From contig CAMYNW010000009.1 in NCBI GenBank assembly GCA_947259885.1, positions 62,001 to 126,000 of the forward strand: a stretch of DNA of 64,000 bases, given 5' to 3'. The number at the start of each line of letters is the position of its first letter. Position 1 is the first letter of the stretch. The notes beneath the pieces are model-generated. The model was not told where the DNA came from and ran no database searches. It saw only the letters and a program-made list of their open reading frames with translations. The translations under genes were made by a program, and so were the position numbers. Source of the DNA: an uncultured Gammaproteobacteria bacterium. GTDB lineage: Bacteria; Pseudomonadota; Gammaproteobacteria; Arenicellales; Poriferihabitantaceae. Below are positions 35,181 through 44,674 of this stretch, piece after piece.

Positions 35181-37499
35181 ATGACAAAAATGGTTCACGA
35201 GATACCCGCCAGGTTGAGACAATTAGGGACTCCAGAAATGGTATTGCTTGGAATGATGACGCTGATTGTTGCAATGCTGCCGTTTACGCTGTGTGCGCAG
35301 ACTGAAGTTGAATCGGTTGCTGAAACTGCTGACGTTTTTCTCGGCTCACACGCCTGCAAAAATTGCCATGAACCACAGTACAAGAAATGGCAGGAATCGG
35401 ATCACTTCCGGGCTATGGAAGACGCCTCGGTTCAATCCGTGATTGGAGACTTTAGCGGTAAGGAAATGAGATTTCATGGCGTGGCATACCGTTTCTATCG
35501 AGATGGAGATAAATTTTTTACCGACATTGAAGAACCCGGACCTCAAGCTGAAACCTTTGAGATCAAATACACTTATGGATACTCGCCGCTCCAGCAATAT
35601 CTGGTTGAACTAGACCAGGGGTTTATCCAGGCGCTGAATGTTGCCTGGGATGATCGGCCCCAGTCAGATGGTGGTCAGCGCTGGTTTCACCTTCAGCCTG
35701 ACGAAGACATCACCCCGGATCATCCCTTTCATTGGAAGAATCATTTCATGAACTGGAATTCGCGCTGTGCAGACTGTCATTCAACTAACGTTGAGCGAAA
35801 TTACGACCAGCAGACCCATTCATTTAATACCACCTGGTCTGAAATCACCGTCGGCTGTGAGGCCTGCCATGGGCCTGGCGCCAGCCATGTGCAACGGATT
35901 GAAGCAGGTACTTATTCTGGCTCAAACACCGGTTTTCTGAACCCAAGACCAGATCCAGTAAAGTGGGTGATCAATGAAGGTGATCCGATCGCTAATCCGC
36001 AAGGTGAAAAATCTGATCACCATATCGACATGTGCGGCGCCTGCCATTCGTTGAGAACTCAGTTAAGCGCCAAGTCATTTGGTGACAGTTACCATAACTC
36101 AAACAGGATCCAGCTCGTCAGTACTCCCTCATATCACGCGGACGGACAGATCAATGAAGAAGTCTATGTACTGGGGTCTTTTATGCAGAGCAAAATGTAC
36201 GCGCAAGGAGTCACCTGTACAAACTGCCACGATCCACACAGTGGCAAACTGATCGCGCAAGACAATGCGCTTTGTGCACAGTGCCACCTGCCCTCGACCT
36301 ATGATTCAACGGACCATCACCAGCACAAGACAGACTCGGATGGCGCAAAATGCGTGAGTTGTCATATGCCGGAGACAACATACATGCAGGTCGACAATCG
36401 CAGGGATCATAGCTTTTCGATTCCGCGACCGGAGTTATCTCTTGATCTGGATGTGCCCAATGCCTGCGTCCAGTGCCATATCGGCCGTAGCGACGCCTGG
36501 GCTATCGAAACCTTGCAAGGCTGGGGCGCGAAATCAACCCGCGAGCATTGGGCGTATCTTTCTGCGAGCGCACAGGATGGCGACGTATTGGTCACGCGCC
36601 CACTGACAAACTTACTGAAAGAAAATTCACTGCCTTTAATAGTGCAGGCCAGTCTCTTGGCACAGCTGTCATCGATACCTTCTAGAGTCAGTATCGAGAC
36701 TGCTCAGCAGCAGCTTGAACACGAGAGCCCTGTGGTGCGAAGAGCGGCCGTTGAAGCCATACAAAATGCGCCGGTGGAATTGAGATGGGAAATCTTATCG
36801 CCCTACTTTAGCGACCCGGAACGCAGTGTGCGCTTTGAAATTGTCGCAAACCTGGTCAGAAATTACCCAGATCTGTTTCCTGAACAACAAAAGCAACTCG
36901 AGCCACTGATCGATGAGTATGGGAAAATGCTCCTGGTTTCAACAGATTCACCGGCAACACAAATGGCCATCGCCAATCTCGCACTGGGGCAACGGAAGCT
37001 CGCTGCCGCAGAGAAGGCGCTTCTGCATGCTCTTCGAATAGAACCTGGGTACATTCCAGCCATGATCAATCTTGCCGACTACTACCGCTCCCTGGGCAGA
37101 GAAAACGAGGTTGAGCCCTTGCTGAAAAGGGCATTAGAAATAGCGCCAGATAGCGGCGCCGTCAACCATACCTATGGATTACATCTGATCAGGAAGCAGG
37201 ATTACGCCGAGGCGTTAACGTATCTTGAAAATGCAATTAGCGCCGAAGATGCTTCACCGCGATTCGCATACGTATATGCCATTGCCCTGGAAAACACAGG
37301 AGACACCGCGTCTGCCGTCGAGGTCCTTAAAAACGCAGATAGTCGTTGGCCAAACCAATATGAGATTTTATTGACCTTGGTCAATTTTCTGGATAAGGCA
37401 GGTCAGACTTCTGCTCTGTATCCGTATCTATCGGCACTGTCAAAAATAGCACCAAGCTCACCAGATGTTCAGCACTTTGTGCAAAAGTATGGAAATTAG
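35181..37499 (+). CDS. Exported octahaem cytochrome c with C-terminal HEAT/TPR region
   Basis: About 772 residues from ATG 35181; GTG 35178 immediately before it is also possible. A signal anchor covers about 20-40. Eight C-x-x-C-H haem-binding motifs are present: CKNCH (near residue 60), CADCH, CEACH, CGACH, CTNCH, CAQCH, CVSCH and CVQCH, all within the first 430 residues. After them come HEAT-like repeats (PVVRRAAVEAI, RSVRFEIVANLV) and TPR repeats (AAAEKALLHALRIEPGYIPAMINLA, PLLKRALEIAPDSGAVNHTYG). This cytochrome-TPR fusion is a periplasmic family of unknown electron partner, not NrfA itself. The phosphatase gene follows 50 bases later in the same direction. Confidence 0.85.
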   Translation: MTKMVHEIPARLRQLGTPEMVLLGMMTLIVAMLPFTLCAQTEVESVAETADVFLGSHACKNCHEPQYKKWQESDHFRAMEDASVQSVIGDFSGKEMRFHGVAYRFYRDGDKFFTDIEEPGPQAETFEIKYTYGYSPLQQYLVELDQGFIQALNVAWDDRPQSDGGQRWFHLQPDEDITPDHPFHWKNHFMNWNSRCADCHSTNVERNYDQQTHSFNTTWSEITVGCEACHGPGASHVQRIEAGTYSGSNTGFLNPRPDPVKWVINEGDPIANPQGEKSDHHIDMCGACHSLRTQLSAKSFGDSYHNSNRIQLVSTPSYHADGQINEEVYVLGSFMQSKMYAQGVTCTNCHDPHSGKLIAQDNALCAQCHLPSTYDSTDHHQHKTDSDGAKCVSCHMPETTYMQVDNRRDHSFSIPRPELSLDLDVPNACVQCHIGRSDAWAIETLQGWGAKSTREHWAYLSASAQDGDVLVTRPLTNLLKENSLPLIVQASLLAQLSSIPSRVSIETAQQQLEHESPVVRRAAVEAIQNAPVELRWEILSPYFSDPERSVRFEIVANLVRNYPDLFPEQQKQLEPLIDEYGKMLLVSTDSPATQMAIANLALGQRKLAAAEKALLHALRIEPGYIPAMINLADYYRSLGRENEVEPLLKRALEIAPDSGAVNHTYGLHLIRKQDYAEALTYLENAISAEDASPRFAYVYAIALENTGDTASAVEVLKNADSRWPNQYEILLTLVNFLDKAGQTSALYPYLSALSKIAPSSPDVQHFVQKYGN

Positions 37500-37549
37500 A
37501 GCTCGTAGAAAGTTGATATTTGTGATAACACCTTCTAAAGATAAAGATA

Positions 37550-39271
37550 ATGACTAAAATTGTTGACACACGAATAACCTGGACTATCTCTGCGCCTGTG
37601 CTGGCTGTCATAGTTTTGATAGCGGGCTGTTTATCCGTATCTGTCTTTGCTGCAGATAAGCCAAAGCTCGTGCTGCAGATCACCGTTGACCAGCTAAGGG
37701 GCGACCTGCCAACCAGGTACTACGACCGGTTGGGAGAAGGTGGTTTCAGGTATCTATGGGAAAACGGATTGGTATATGGCAATGCTCATCATGCCCACGC
37801 CAACACTGAAACCATCGTAGGTCACGCCACCCTGGCGACCGGTACCCATCCTTCCATACACGGCATGATCGGCAATATCTGGTTTGATCGGGAAACGGGC
37901 TATACCACCTACAATATCGAAGACCCGGACTACCGGTTGCTGACCGAGGGTGCAGATGTAGATGAGGATGCTGAAATCGACCCGACCCAGAAGGCCGCGC
38001 GAAGTGAGGGCCGATCTCCGGCCTCCATTCTGGTCACGACGTTCTCAGACGAACTTCGCAGTGCCAACGGCGGACAGTCAAAGGTGTTTGGTGTATCGGT
38101 TAAAGACAGGGGTGCGATTTCTCTTGCCGGACATTCCGGAAAGGCATTCTGGTTCTCTAAAGCCAGCGGACAGTTTGTCACCAGCAATTACTACTACGAT
38201 GAATACCCGCAGTGGGTAAAAGACTGGAACGACCTAAATATTCCGCAAAACTATGCCGAAAGTACCTGGGCTTTGCTGAACGAGTCTTCGAGTTATATCT
38301 TTGCCGATACGGATGACAGACCCTGGGAGCTTGATCTGGGGGGATTCGGACGAACGTTTCCCCATGCTTATGGAAAAGGCGACGGAAAGTACTACACCAC
38401 CATGCTTACGGCGAGTCCCGCAGGTGACGCGATTACTCTGGATTTTGCGAAAGCACTGGTAGAAGCGGAGCAGCTTGGCCAGGACGAAGTGACTGACTAT
38501 TTGAGCATCAGTTTCTCGTCTACCGACTATGTCGGCCACTTGTTTGGACCCTCCAGTCTGGAAGGGGAAGACAACATATTGCGGTTGGACCGGACGCTGG
38601 CTGAGTTGCTGCGTTTTATAGATGAAAAAGTAGGCATGGGAAATACGCTGGTTGTATTGTCGGCAGACCATGGTGGACCCGATTCTCCGGGTTATCTGAA
38701 TTCTCTGGGAATTCCTGCTGGGTACGTAGAGCCAGACTCATGGGATACAGCGCCAGCAATAGAACGACTAAAAAATGAATTCGGGATCGAGGGAAAGATC
38801 ATGGAAACCTATAACCATCCATACCTGTTCTTTAGCGAGGAAGTCACGAATAACGGCAGTATCGACAAGGCCGCACTCGAACAAGCGGTGGCTCGTGAGC
38901 TGGCGACTTTTCCAGGCGTATCAATCGCTGTGGGCAGCTCGGCATTACGAGAAGGCAACGTGCCGGATACCGCATTACATCGAGCGGTATTGAATAATTT
39001 TCATCCAAAGCGATCCGGCGATATTTATGTGGTCTTTGAGCCGAACTGGTTTATCAACGATTTTGATGGCCTGATGGTTGCGGTCACACATGGATCGCCC
39101 TGGCCCTACGATACCTGGGTGCCCGTGGTATTCGCTGGCGCAGGCGTTCAGCCCGGAAAAGTCGTTAGAAAGATTCATACCGTGGATATCGCCCCAACTC
39201 TCTCGGCCTACCTCGGGGCCAAGCCGCCATCCGGTTCGGCGGGAACAGTTCTGCAAGAAGTGTTCCGTTGA
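37550..39271 (+). CDS. PafA-type alkaline phosphatase, probable lipoprotein
   Basis: A 573-residue exported phosphatase of the alkaline-phosphatase superfamily. The signal contains I-A-G-C with Cys27, a plausible lipobox, so the protein may be anchored in a membrane. Metal and nucleophile motifs: LQITVDQLRGD (first Asp), ANTETIVGHATLATGTHPSIHG with Thr88 as likely nucleophile (T-x-x-G-H), ISFSSTDYVGHLFGP (Asp and His), SADHGG (Asp-His), and a C-terminal H-G-S-P. This matches PafA-like monoesterases that do not need Mg in the third site. Such enzymes scavenge phosphate from organic esters. It follows the cytochrome-TPR gene by 50 bases; a functional link is not obvious. Confidence 0.85.
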   Translation: MTKIVDTRITWTISAPVLAVIVLIAGCLSVSVFAADKPKLVLQITVDQLRGDLPTRYYDRLGEGGFRYLWENGLVYGNAHHAHANTETIVGHATLATGTHPSIHGMIGNIWFDRETGYTTYNIEDPDYRLLTEGADVDEDAEIDPTQKAARSEGRSPASILVTTFSDELRSANGGQSKVFGVSVKDRGAISLAGHSGKAFWFSKASGQFVTSNYYYDEYPQWVKDWNDLNIPQNYAESTWALLNESSSYIFADTDDRPWELDLGGFGRTFPHAYGKGDGKYYTTMLTASPAGDAITLDFAKALVEAEQLGQDEVTDYLSISFSSTDYVGHLFGPSSLEGEDNILRLDRTLAELLRFIDEKVGMGNTLVVLSADHGGPDSPGYLNSLGIPAGYVEPDSWDTAPAIERLKNEFGIEGKIMETYNHPYLFFSEEVTNNGSIDKAALEQAVARELATFPGVSIAVGSSALREGNVPDTALHRAVLNNFHPKRSGDIYVVFEPNWFINDFDGLMVAVTHGSPWPYDTWVPVVFAGAGVQPGKVVRKIHTVDIAPTLSAYLGAKPPSGSAGTVLQEVFR

Positions 39272-39416
39272 TCCATGCTAGCTGCGATATCAATATATTT
39301 GGGCGCCCTGTTTCCAGAAGCGATCGGACATTCTGACCCAATGTTTAAATAAGCAGGGTCGATTTAAATTTAAGAGTCTGTCTACGGGGGCAGCATTAAT
39401 TTCTTTTAAAGCCGGA

Positions 39417-40355
39417 TTAAGCCGGGTCTTGAGTCCGCGGCAAGAACGACACCTCATTCAGATTACGGTGCAGTACTGCGGGGGGTCCTATCCCATGTTT
39501 GGCGAAAGCTTCCAGGGCGCGTAAGGTGACATCGGTTTCAAATGCCTTCTCATACTTGGTATCAAGCACATAGGCTTTGAGGCGCAGGCGAATAGCGATC
39601 ATATCGTTCATAACCACCTGTTTAACCCGCACGTCGATCGGATTTTGCAGATAGATATAGCGGCTGGTCGCCGTGGCCTCTTCATACAGTTCACACGCCA
39701 GTTTTACATCTTGATCGATCCCAATATGGAGATCCACATCGATCTGCATGTGGAGTACACCGTAGTTCCCACAGGTTGTAACATCGGTAAGAAACATGTT
39801 GTTCGGGATAGTGACGATACTGTCATCCAACGTACGGACCCTTACCGATCGCAGTCCAATCGCTGTCACGTCGCCGTACACGCCTCCGAAACTCACTCGG
39901 TCTCCAACCTGGAACGGCCGGTCTGCCATAATCATGAATCCTGCCACCAGGGAAGCCACCAGATCTTTGGCCGCAAAGCCCAAGGCAAACGCAAGTGCGC
40001 CTCCCATCAGTGTGAGTGTCTGCTCACTGAGTCGTAAGCTCAGGAGCACCACAACAACGCCTACGCCGATATAAATAAAGAACTTGAAGAAGGCGTTGAT
40101 CTTTTGAAGTTTCAGTCGCCTTTCGGCAAATACTTCACCGAGGTTATCGACAATATTCGAGATGAACCTTAGAACCATCCAACTGGCGACCACGATGATC
40201 AGCGAAGTCACCACGCCCGGCCAGTTGATTAATTGTCTGATTACCGCTATTGATGATTCATCTGCAGCAGTATTCAGATCCTGCGCAACGGCCAATTCGA
40301 TCGACGTGATAATGATCGCTATCGCTGCTTGAAGCGACTTAGCTAAGCTGTTCAT
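39417..40355 (-). CDS. MscS-family mechanosensitive ion channel
   Basis: About 312 residues from ATG 40355, which is preceded by AGAGAGG; a longer frame to 40436 would overlap the upstream gene. A signal-like segment (1-25) and three helices are followed by the MscS core: LRLSEQTLTLMGGALAFALGFAAKDLVASLVAGFMIMADRPF, then QVGDRVSFGGVYGDVTAIGLRSVRVRTLDDSIVTIPNNMF, a textbook beta domain. The size is that of MscS itself. It starts 20 bases after the stop of the membrane P-loop ATPase gene on the same strand, so the two proteins are produced together. The pairing suggests that an ATPase partner acts on, or signals through, the channel. Confidence 0.85.
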   Translation of the reverse strand: MNSLAKSLQAAIAIIITSIELAVAQDLNTAADESSIAVIRQLINWPGVVTSLIIVVASWMVLRFISNIVDNLGEVFAERRLKLQKINAFFKFFIYIGVGVVVVLLSLRLSEQTLTLMGGALAFALGFAAKDLVASLVAGFMIMADRPFQVGDRVSFGGVYGDVTAIGLRSVRVRTLDDSIVTIPNNMFLTDVTTCGNYGVLHMQIDVDLHIGIDQDVKLACELYEEATATSRYIYLQNPIDVRVKQVVMNDMIAIRLRLKAYVLDTKYEKAFETDVTLRALEAFAKHGIGPPAVLHRNLNEVSFLPRTQDPA

Positions 40356-40375
40356 CCTCTCTTTTCCAGTCAATA

Positions 40376-42880
40376 TTATCGCTCCAGGAGGTTCTGCCTG
40401 ATCAGTTTTCGGGTTATGGCCCGATACCACGTCCATTTAATCCGAAAATAGCCGTTTACCGACTCGATCCAACCACGCCACTTCATCACGCGAAAGATCT
40501 CCTGAACGCTGTCGAGAGGTAAAGCCAAACACTCTTGTACTTCTTCAGGAGTCGCATAACCACATTGGGCAATCACCCTGAGGACCAGCAACTGTTCGCT
40601 GCCAATCGCGTCCAGTTGCTCGATATTCGGAGGAATTGGCATCTTGATGAATATCTCTCCATCGTCATGAACCACCAGCGACTTCACATAGAGGCGCAGC
40701 GAGATTTCAGGATTACCGTCTGACGCAGACCATAGTATCCTACAGAAGCCATAGCGTCGCCGCTCATCCATTGTTGTGAGTTCAGCTTCATCAAACAGAG
40801 GCGGAAGAATAAAACGACTGTAATTCGGCTCTATTCCGGCAGCCTGAGTTTTATTCTCGATCAAATCGGCGAGTTGTTCTACCGTCCAAGGTGGTAATTT
40901 CACCACCTGTTCAAGTATCAGTCTCTTCGCACGCACGCGACTCAGGTATTGCCATGCAAATTTGTCAATCAGTGCGATAACAAAAATATTACTGCCCAAT
41001 TGATAAATGAAATTGGACAGTTTTGACAGTTCGACTTGACCCCCCATTGCAGGCCGAGCAAGGCGATGAACATTGTCGATGACGACAACCTTGATCCCAA
41101 GTTCCTCGATTTTAATATTGATCGCTTCTATCGACGCTTGAGTCTCTGACAGGCCAAGAGATTCAATGAGTACCCTTCGATAGCCTTCGAAATATTCTCC
41201 AACCGGGCATTCGACAATCAAGAATGAATGCTTGGATTTTTCCATAGCACGCTTCACAAATAAGCTCTTGCCTATACCTCGTTCACCGACGATTGCGATG
41301 GTACCGCCCGCCCCTTGCTCGACCAGCTGAACCAAATCCTTGAGTTCCTGACGAGCGTACTTATCGTAGTTCTCGCCTGTACCCTCTATCAGAGATTCAC
41401 GCAGCTGCTCCGACGCCGGCCGCCCTTCTTCGTGGCCTATCGGTCCAGACTGTCGAACAGTTTCCCGATAGAGAAAATTTGCCAGAAACCGCCTGCCGGA
41501 CTCCAGTCCGTTTACGGTCGATACAATACGGCGCTGGATTTTCAATACAATCAGATAAAACAGTCCGAGCAGCGCCCAGCGATAACTCATGAATCCTTTT
41601 TCGCTAGCCAGAACACCTGTTACCCATTTTGGCTTCTGGACCTCCTCTTTCAACTGTCGCTGCACCTCCGGACGCCACCAGCTCAAAAGAACAAGCCCGA
41701 CCAGTATCAACAACAACAAGAACAGCGTGTAGACCCATTCGGTCAGGGTCGCATCACCGGTATAATTTCGCGCCAGGTTCCTAGCCAAACCAAGCAATAC
41801 CAGCCAGAACGCGAACAGATGGATTGACCGAATACGTAAACCTGCAGCGGCTGCTCCTGACCGCATTGTGCGCCTGTCTGCTATCGCATTGCCGGTTGCC
41901 ACAGCCAGCCACCCTAGAAATATCCATTTAAAAACGATGGTGCCAAACTCGTAAAAAATGCTAATGCCAAATCCCCTTACATCTAGGGTAGAAAAGATTG
42001 CAAACGTCAGAAACATCCACTCAAGCGGCGCACGCACACTGTCGACATACCAGATGAAGCGGGCGAGCCTTAGAGTGATTATTCGGCGTGGTCGCACATC
42101 CATCAATTTCGAAACCAGCTTCGGAAGCCCGGCTTTCGCCCAACGCCGCCACCATAACAATAAAAGAATCTCTAACGATAAATTGAAAATACGACCTAGC
42201 ACCACAAGCGGCACTTGGGTCACATGGAGTGAGAGCTCTTTAGTCAACTCATATATTTTTAATTGGCTAAGTTCAAAACGTAACCGAATTTGTTCTAACT
42301 CACCCTTGAGCTCTTGAACTCCATAACTGTACGTTCCGGTTACCTTCAACCACAGCTCGAAACTCACCTGACTAAGCAATCGTACCCTGGCCCAGTAAAG
42401 TGTATTTACAGAGTCATAAAGCTCAATCACTGTTTCGGGGGACTCGAGAATGTAGCCACCCGACTGCGCCATCTGGGCTGCTATTTTTAGTAGCTTCTGG
42501 TCCGGTTTTCCAACTGGCACTTGTAACGCCAGCGCCCCCTGTAACGGATCATCTATAGAATCCGCGCTGTCCAGGATACGGAGCAGCTCCGCACGTTGAT
42601 GCGTGAGCAGCATCTTAAGTTCAGAATATAGTGCGTCTGCTTTTTCTTTTCGGCTTTCACCTATTGTTATTTTATCTGTCAGGTTATCCGCTCGTTGGGC
42701 CCACCACTCTGCCTCGGGAATTGACGTGAGCAACTCTTGGGGCTGAGAAGAGTCGATCTGATAACCTGCGGGTGAGACCGGGTCTGGCCCTTCGGCCAAT
42801 CCCGGTCTCACGACGCACAAAAAAAGCAACATCGCAATGCACCAGCTGGATCCTGCAAAGCAATTGCTTAGTTGTTTCAT
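40376..42880 (-). CDS. Membrane P-loop ATPase encoded with an MscS channel
   Basis: An 834-residue protein. Signal peptide 1-29; periplasmic helical region 40-215; about five membrane helices between 225 and 450; then a cytosolic ATPase with Walker A IVGERGIGKS (Gly532-Ser539) and Walker B VVVIDNVHRL (Asp602). RGIGKSLF and later KLPPWTVEQLADLI resemble AAA+/STAND and Orc/Cdc6-like ATPases. The C-terminus (about 755-834) looks like a winged helix (LLVLRVIAQCGYATPEEVQECL...WRGWIESVNGYFRI). The gene is followed at 20 bases by an MscS channel. I do not know a characterised homologue. A membrane sensor whose ATPase switches a linked channel is my inference. Confidence 0.75.
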   Translation of the reverse strand: MKQLSNCFAGSSWCIAMLLFLCVVRPGLAEGPDPVSPAGYQIDSSQPQELLTSIPEAEWWAQRADNLTDKITIGESRKEKADALYSELKMLLTHQRAELLRILDSADSIDDPLQGALALQVPVGKPDQKLLKIAAQMAQSGGYILESPETVIELYDSVNTLYWARVRLLSQVSFELWLKVTGTYSYGVQELKGELEQIRLRFELSQLKIYELTKELSLHVTQVPLVVLGRIFNLSLEILLLLWWRRWAKAGLPKLVSKLMDVRPRRIITLRLARFIWYVDSVRAPLEWMFLTFAIFSTLDVRGFGISIFYEFGTIVFKWIFLGWLAVATGNAIADRRTMRSGAAAAGLRIRSIHLFAFWLVLLGLARNLARNYTGDATLTEWVYTLFLLLLILVGLVLLSWWRPEVQRQLKEEVQKPKWVTGVLASEKGFMSYRWALLGLFYLIVLKIQRRIVSTVNGLESGRRFLANFLYRETVRQSGPIGHEEGRPASEQLRESLIEGTGENYDKYARQELKDLVQLVEQGAGGTIAIVGERGIGKSLFVKRAMEKSKHSFLIVECPVGEYFEGYRRVLIESLGLSETQASIEAINIKIEELGIKVVVIDNVHRLARPAMGGQVELSKLSNFIYQLGSNIFVIALIDKFAWQYLSRVRAKRLILEQVVKLPPWTVEQLADLIENKTQAAGIEPNYSRFILPPLFDEAELTTMDERRRYGFCRILWSASDGNPEISLRLYVKSLVVHDDGEIFIKMPIPPNIEQLDAIGSEQLLVLRVIAQCGYATPEEVQECLALPLDSVQEIFRVMKWRGWIESVNGYFRIKWTWYRAITRKLIRQNLLER

Positions 42881-42946
42881 TTAGGGCTCAACCAAGTTTT
42901 CATTGGATAGCATACGCAGTAATAGTCGTTTGGTCTGGTTAGCAAT

Positions 42947-43762
42947 CTACTTTTGACGCGAACCGATAAATTGCGTTGTCAACAAAAGCACAGTTGAAAC
43001 TAAAATCAGTATAGTGGAAATTGCGGCAATAGTCGGGTCAATATAATCTCTAAGCGCGCTGAACATATGTTTGGTGAGCGTTGCATTCGATCCACCTGAT
43101 ATGAATATCGCAATGATCACCTCATCGAATGAGGTGAGAAATGAGAGCAGCGCAGCGGTCATTACTGAGAACTTTATCTGCGGCAAGGTGATAATAAAAA
43201 ACGCTTTCAGCCTTGTGGACCCTAGACTTCTGGCCACACGCTCCTGATTTAAATCATAGGTCCGAAGTGCAGCCGTTATGACAATCATGACCAGTGGAGT
43301 GGCCAATGCCGTGTGGGCCAGAACCAATCCTGTAATCGTATTGTTAAGGCCAACTCGTCCGTAGGCATAGAAAGTCCCAATCGCAATCAGAATCACTGGC
43401 ACGATCATCGGCGTAATTAGAAATACAAAGACCGCTTTGGCCGCCCGATGGCCGGATACAAAAAGCGCGTAGGCAGCCAATGTGCCCAGCGGCGTTGCGA
43501 GCAACATTGTTAGTGTCCCGACTTGCAACGATGTCACTGTCGCCCGCATCCACTTCGAAGAATCAACGTACTCTGCATACCAACGTAAAGACCAATTGCT
43601 TGGCGGAAACTCTAGATATTGAGAATCTGAAAAAGACATCGGCATGACGATCAACGTCGGAATAACCAACAACAGCATGACGATGGTCGCAACAATATAC
43701 AACCATAGCCGGTCGCCATGAGTCACCTGGGTGTCCGACGCTGGTTTTTTCCACCAATCCAT
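42947..43762 (-). CDS. ABC transporter permease, PotC-like
   Basis: A 271-residue permease from ATG 43762, which begins one base after the upstream permease's TGA; an earlier frame (43840) would overlap that gene. Six hydrophobic helices, with the EAA loop typical of the spermidine/putrescine, iron and thiamine permease group: NQERVARSLGSTRLKAFFIITLPQIK. It is the inner subunit of the importer encoded by the four adjacent genes. The set (binding protein, ATPase, two permeases) matches PotABCD in composition, though gene order is D-A-B-C. Last gene of the block. Confidence 0.9.
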   Translation of the reverse strand: MDWWKKPASDTQVTHGDRLWLYIVATIVMLLLVIPTLIVMPMSFSDSQYLEFPPSNWSLRWYAEYVDSSKWMRATVTSLQVGTLTMLLATPLGTLAAYALFVSGHRAAKAVFVFLITPMIVPVILIAIGTFYAYGRVGLNNTITGLVLAHTALATPLVMIVITAALRTYDLNQERVARSLGSTRLKAFFIITLPQIKFSVMTAALLSFLTSFDEVIIAIFISGGSNATLTKHMFSALRDYIDPTIAAISTILILVSTVLLLTTQFIGSRQK

Positions 43763-43763
43763 A

Positions 43764-44672
43764 TCAGTGTTTACCGAAAAGCGCCGAATCGAGCTTAAGT
43801 AGCCGTGACGCTGCGTATAAAATAACGAGAGTAGCGACAAGAAGCACTACCCCAAGCGCGCTCGCGGCGCCCCAGTCGAATTGATTTTCGAGTATTGCAG
43901 TAATCTGGGTAGCCACCATGACCACGCGACCGCCTCCCAACACCGCAGGCGTGACATAGAATCCAAGACAGAGGACGAATACGATTAACGATCCGGCAAC
44001 TAATCCTGACAGGGATAAGGGAAAAAAAATCTTCCAGAAAGCATGGATAGGCGATGCGCCCAGGTTTGCCGCGGCGTGCATCATGTCACGCTCAATCTTT
44101 CGCATCGCCCCGTAAAGAGGTAAAACAAGAAAAGGCAGCATGATGTGCGCCATACCAATCAAGGTGCCGGTCATGTTATGCACCAGCTTGATCGGCGTTT
44201 CCCACAGACCGATATGTATTGCGAAATCGTTAAGTATGCCTTTTCTTTGCAGCAGCACAAGCCAAGCGTAGGTTCGAACGAGCAATGAAGTCCAAAACGG
44301 CAGTAATACTGCCAGCATAAAAAAACCGGCCAACCGTTGCGGTAGCAGAGCTAGAAAATAAGCCAGTGGATAACCTATCAAAATACAAATTAGCGTTGTC
44401 AGCATACTGACCTGGAAAGTGGTCATGAATACACGCGCATATGATTTGTATTGAATCATCTTCTGATAATGTTCCAACGATAGTTGTCCATCACTTCCGA
44501 CAAAAGAGAGATAGAACAGCCAGCCTACCGGAATCAGAATTATTGCCACGATTATCAGTACCGCAGGTGCTGCCAGACCCAGCAACATCCACTGCTCCCT
44601 GACCTCTTGAAGTCTGAGCGGTTGCTCGTTCAGCGGATTGGCTTTGATACTTTTTTCGTTATCACTGCCCAT
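43764..44672 (-). CDS. ABC transporter permease, PotB-like
   Basis: A 302-residue permease with six membrane helices and the EAA loop ERDMMHAAANLGASPIHAFWKIFFPLSLSG. It is closest in layout to PotB of polyamine importers. It starts 2 bases after the ATPase stop and is followed by the second permease with 1 base between, so translation of the three genes is coupled. The periplasmic binding protein encoded at 45855-46943 should deliver its ligand to this heterodimer. Confidence 0.9.
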   Translation of the reverse strand: MGSDNEKSIKANPLNEQPLRLQEVREQWMLLGLAAPAVLIIVAIILIPVGWLFYLSFVGSDGQLSLEHYQKMIQYKSYARVFMTTFQVSMLTTLICILIGYPLAYFLALLPQRLAGFFMLAVLLPFWTSLLVRTYAWLVLLQRKGILNDFAIHIGLWETPIKLVHNMTGTLIGMAHIMLPFLVLPLYGAMRKIERDMMHAAANLGASPIHAFWKIFFPLSLSGLVAGSLIVFVLCLGFYVTPAVLGGGRVVMVATQITAILENQFDWGAASALGVVLLVATLVILYAASRLLKLDSALFGKH

Positions 44673-44674
44673 CG

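Noticed and set aside
41315..42317. Long plus-strand frames opposite the membrane ATPase gene.
   Set aside because: They are Gln- and Arg-rich antisense shadows without start signals.
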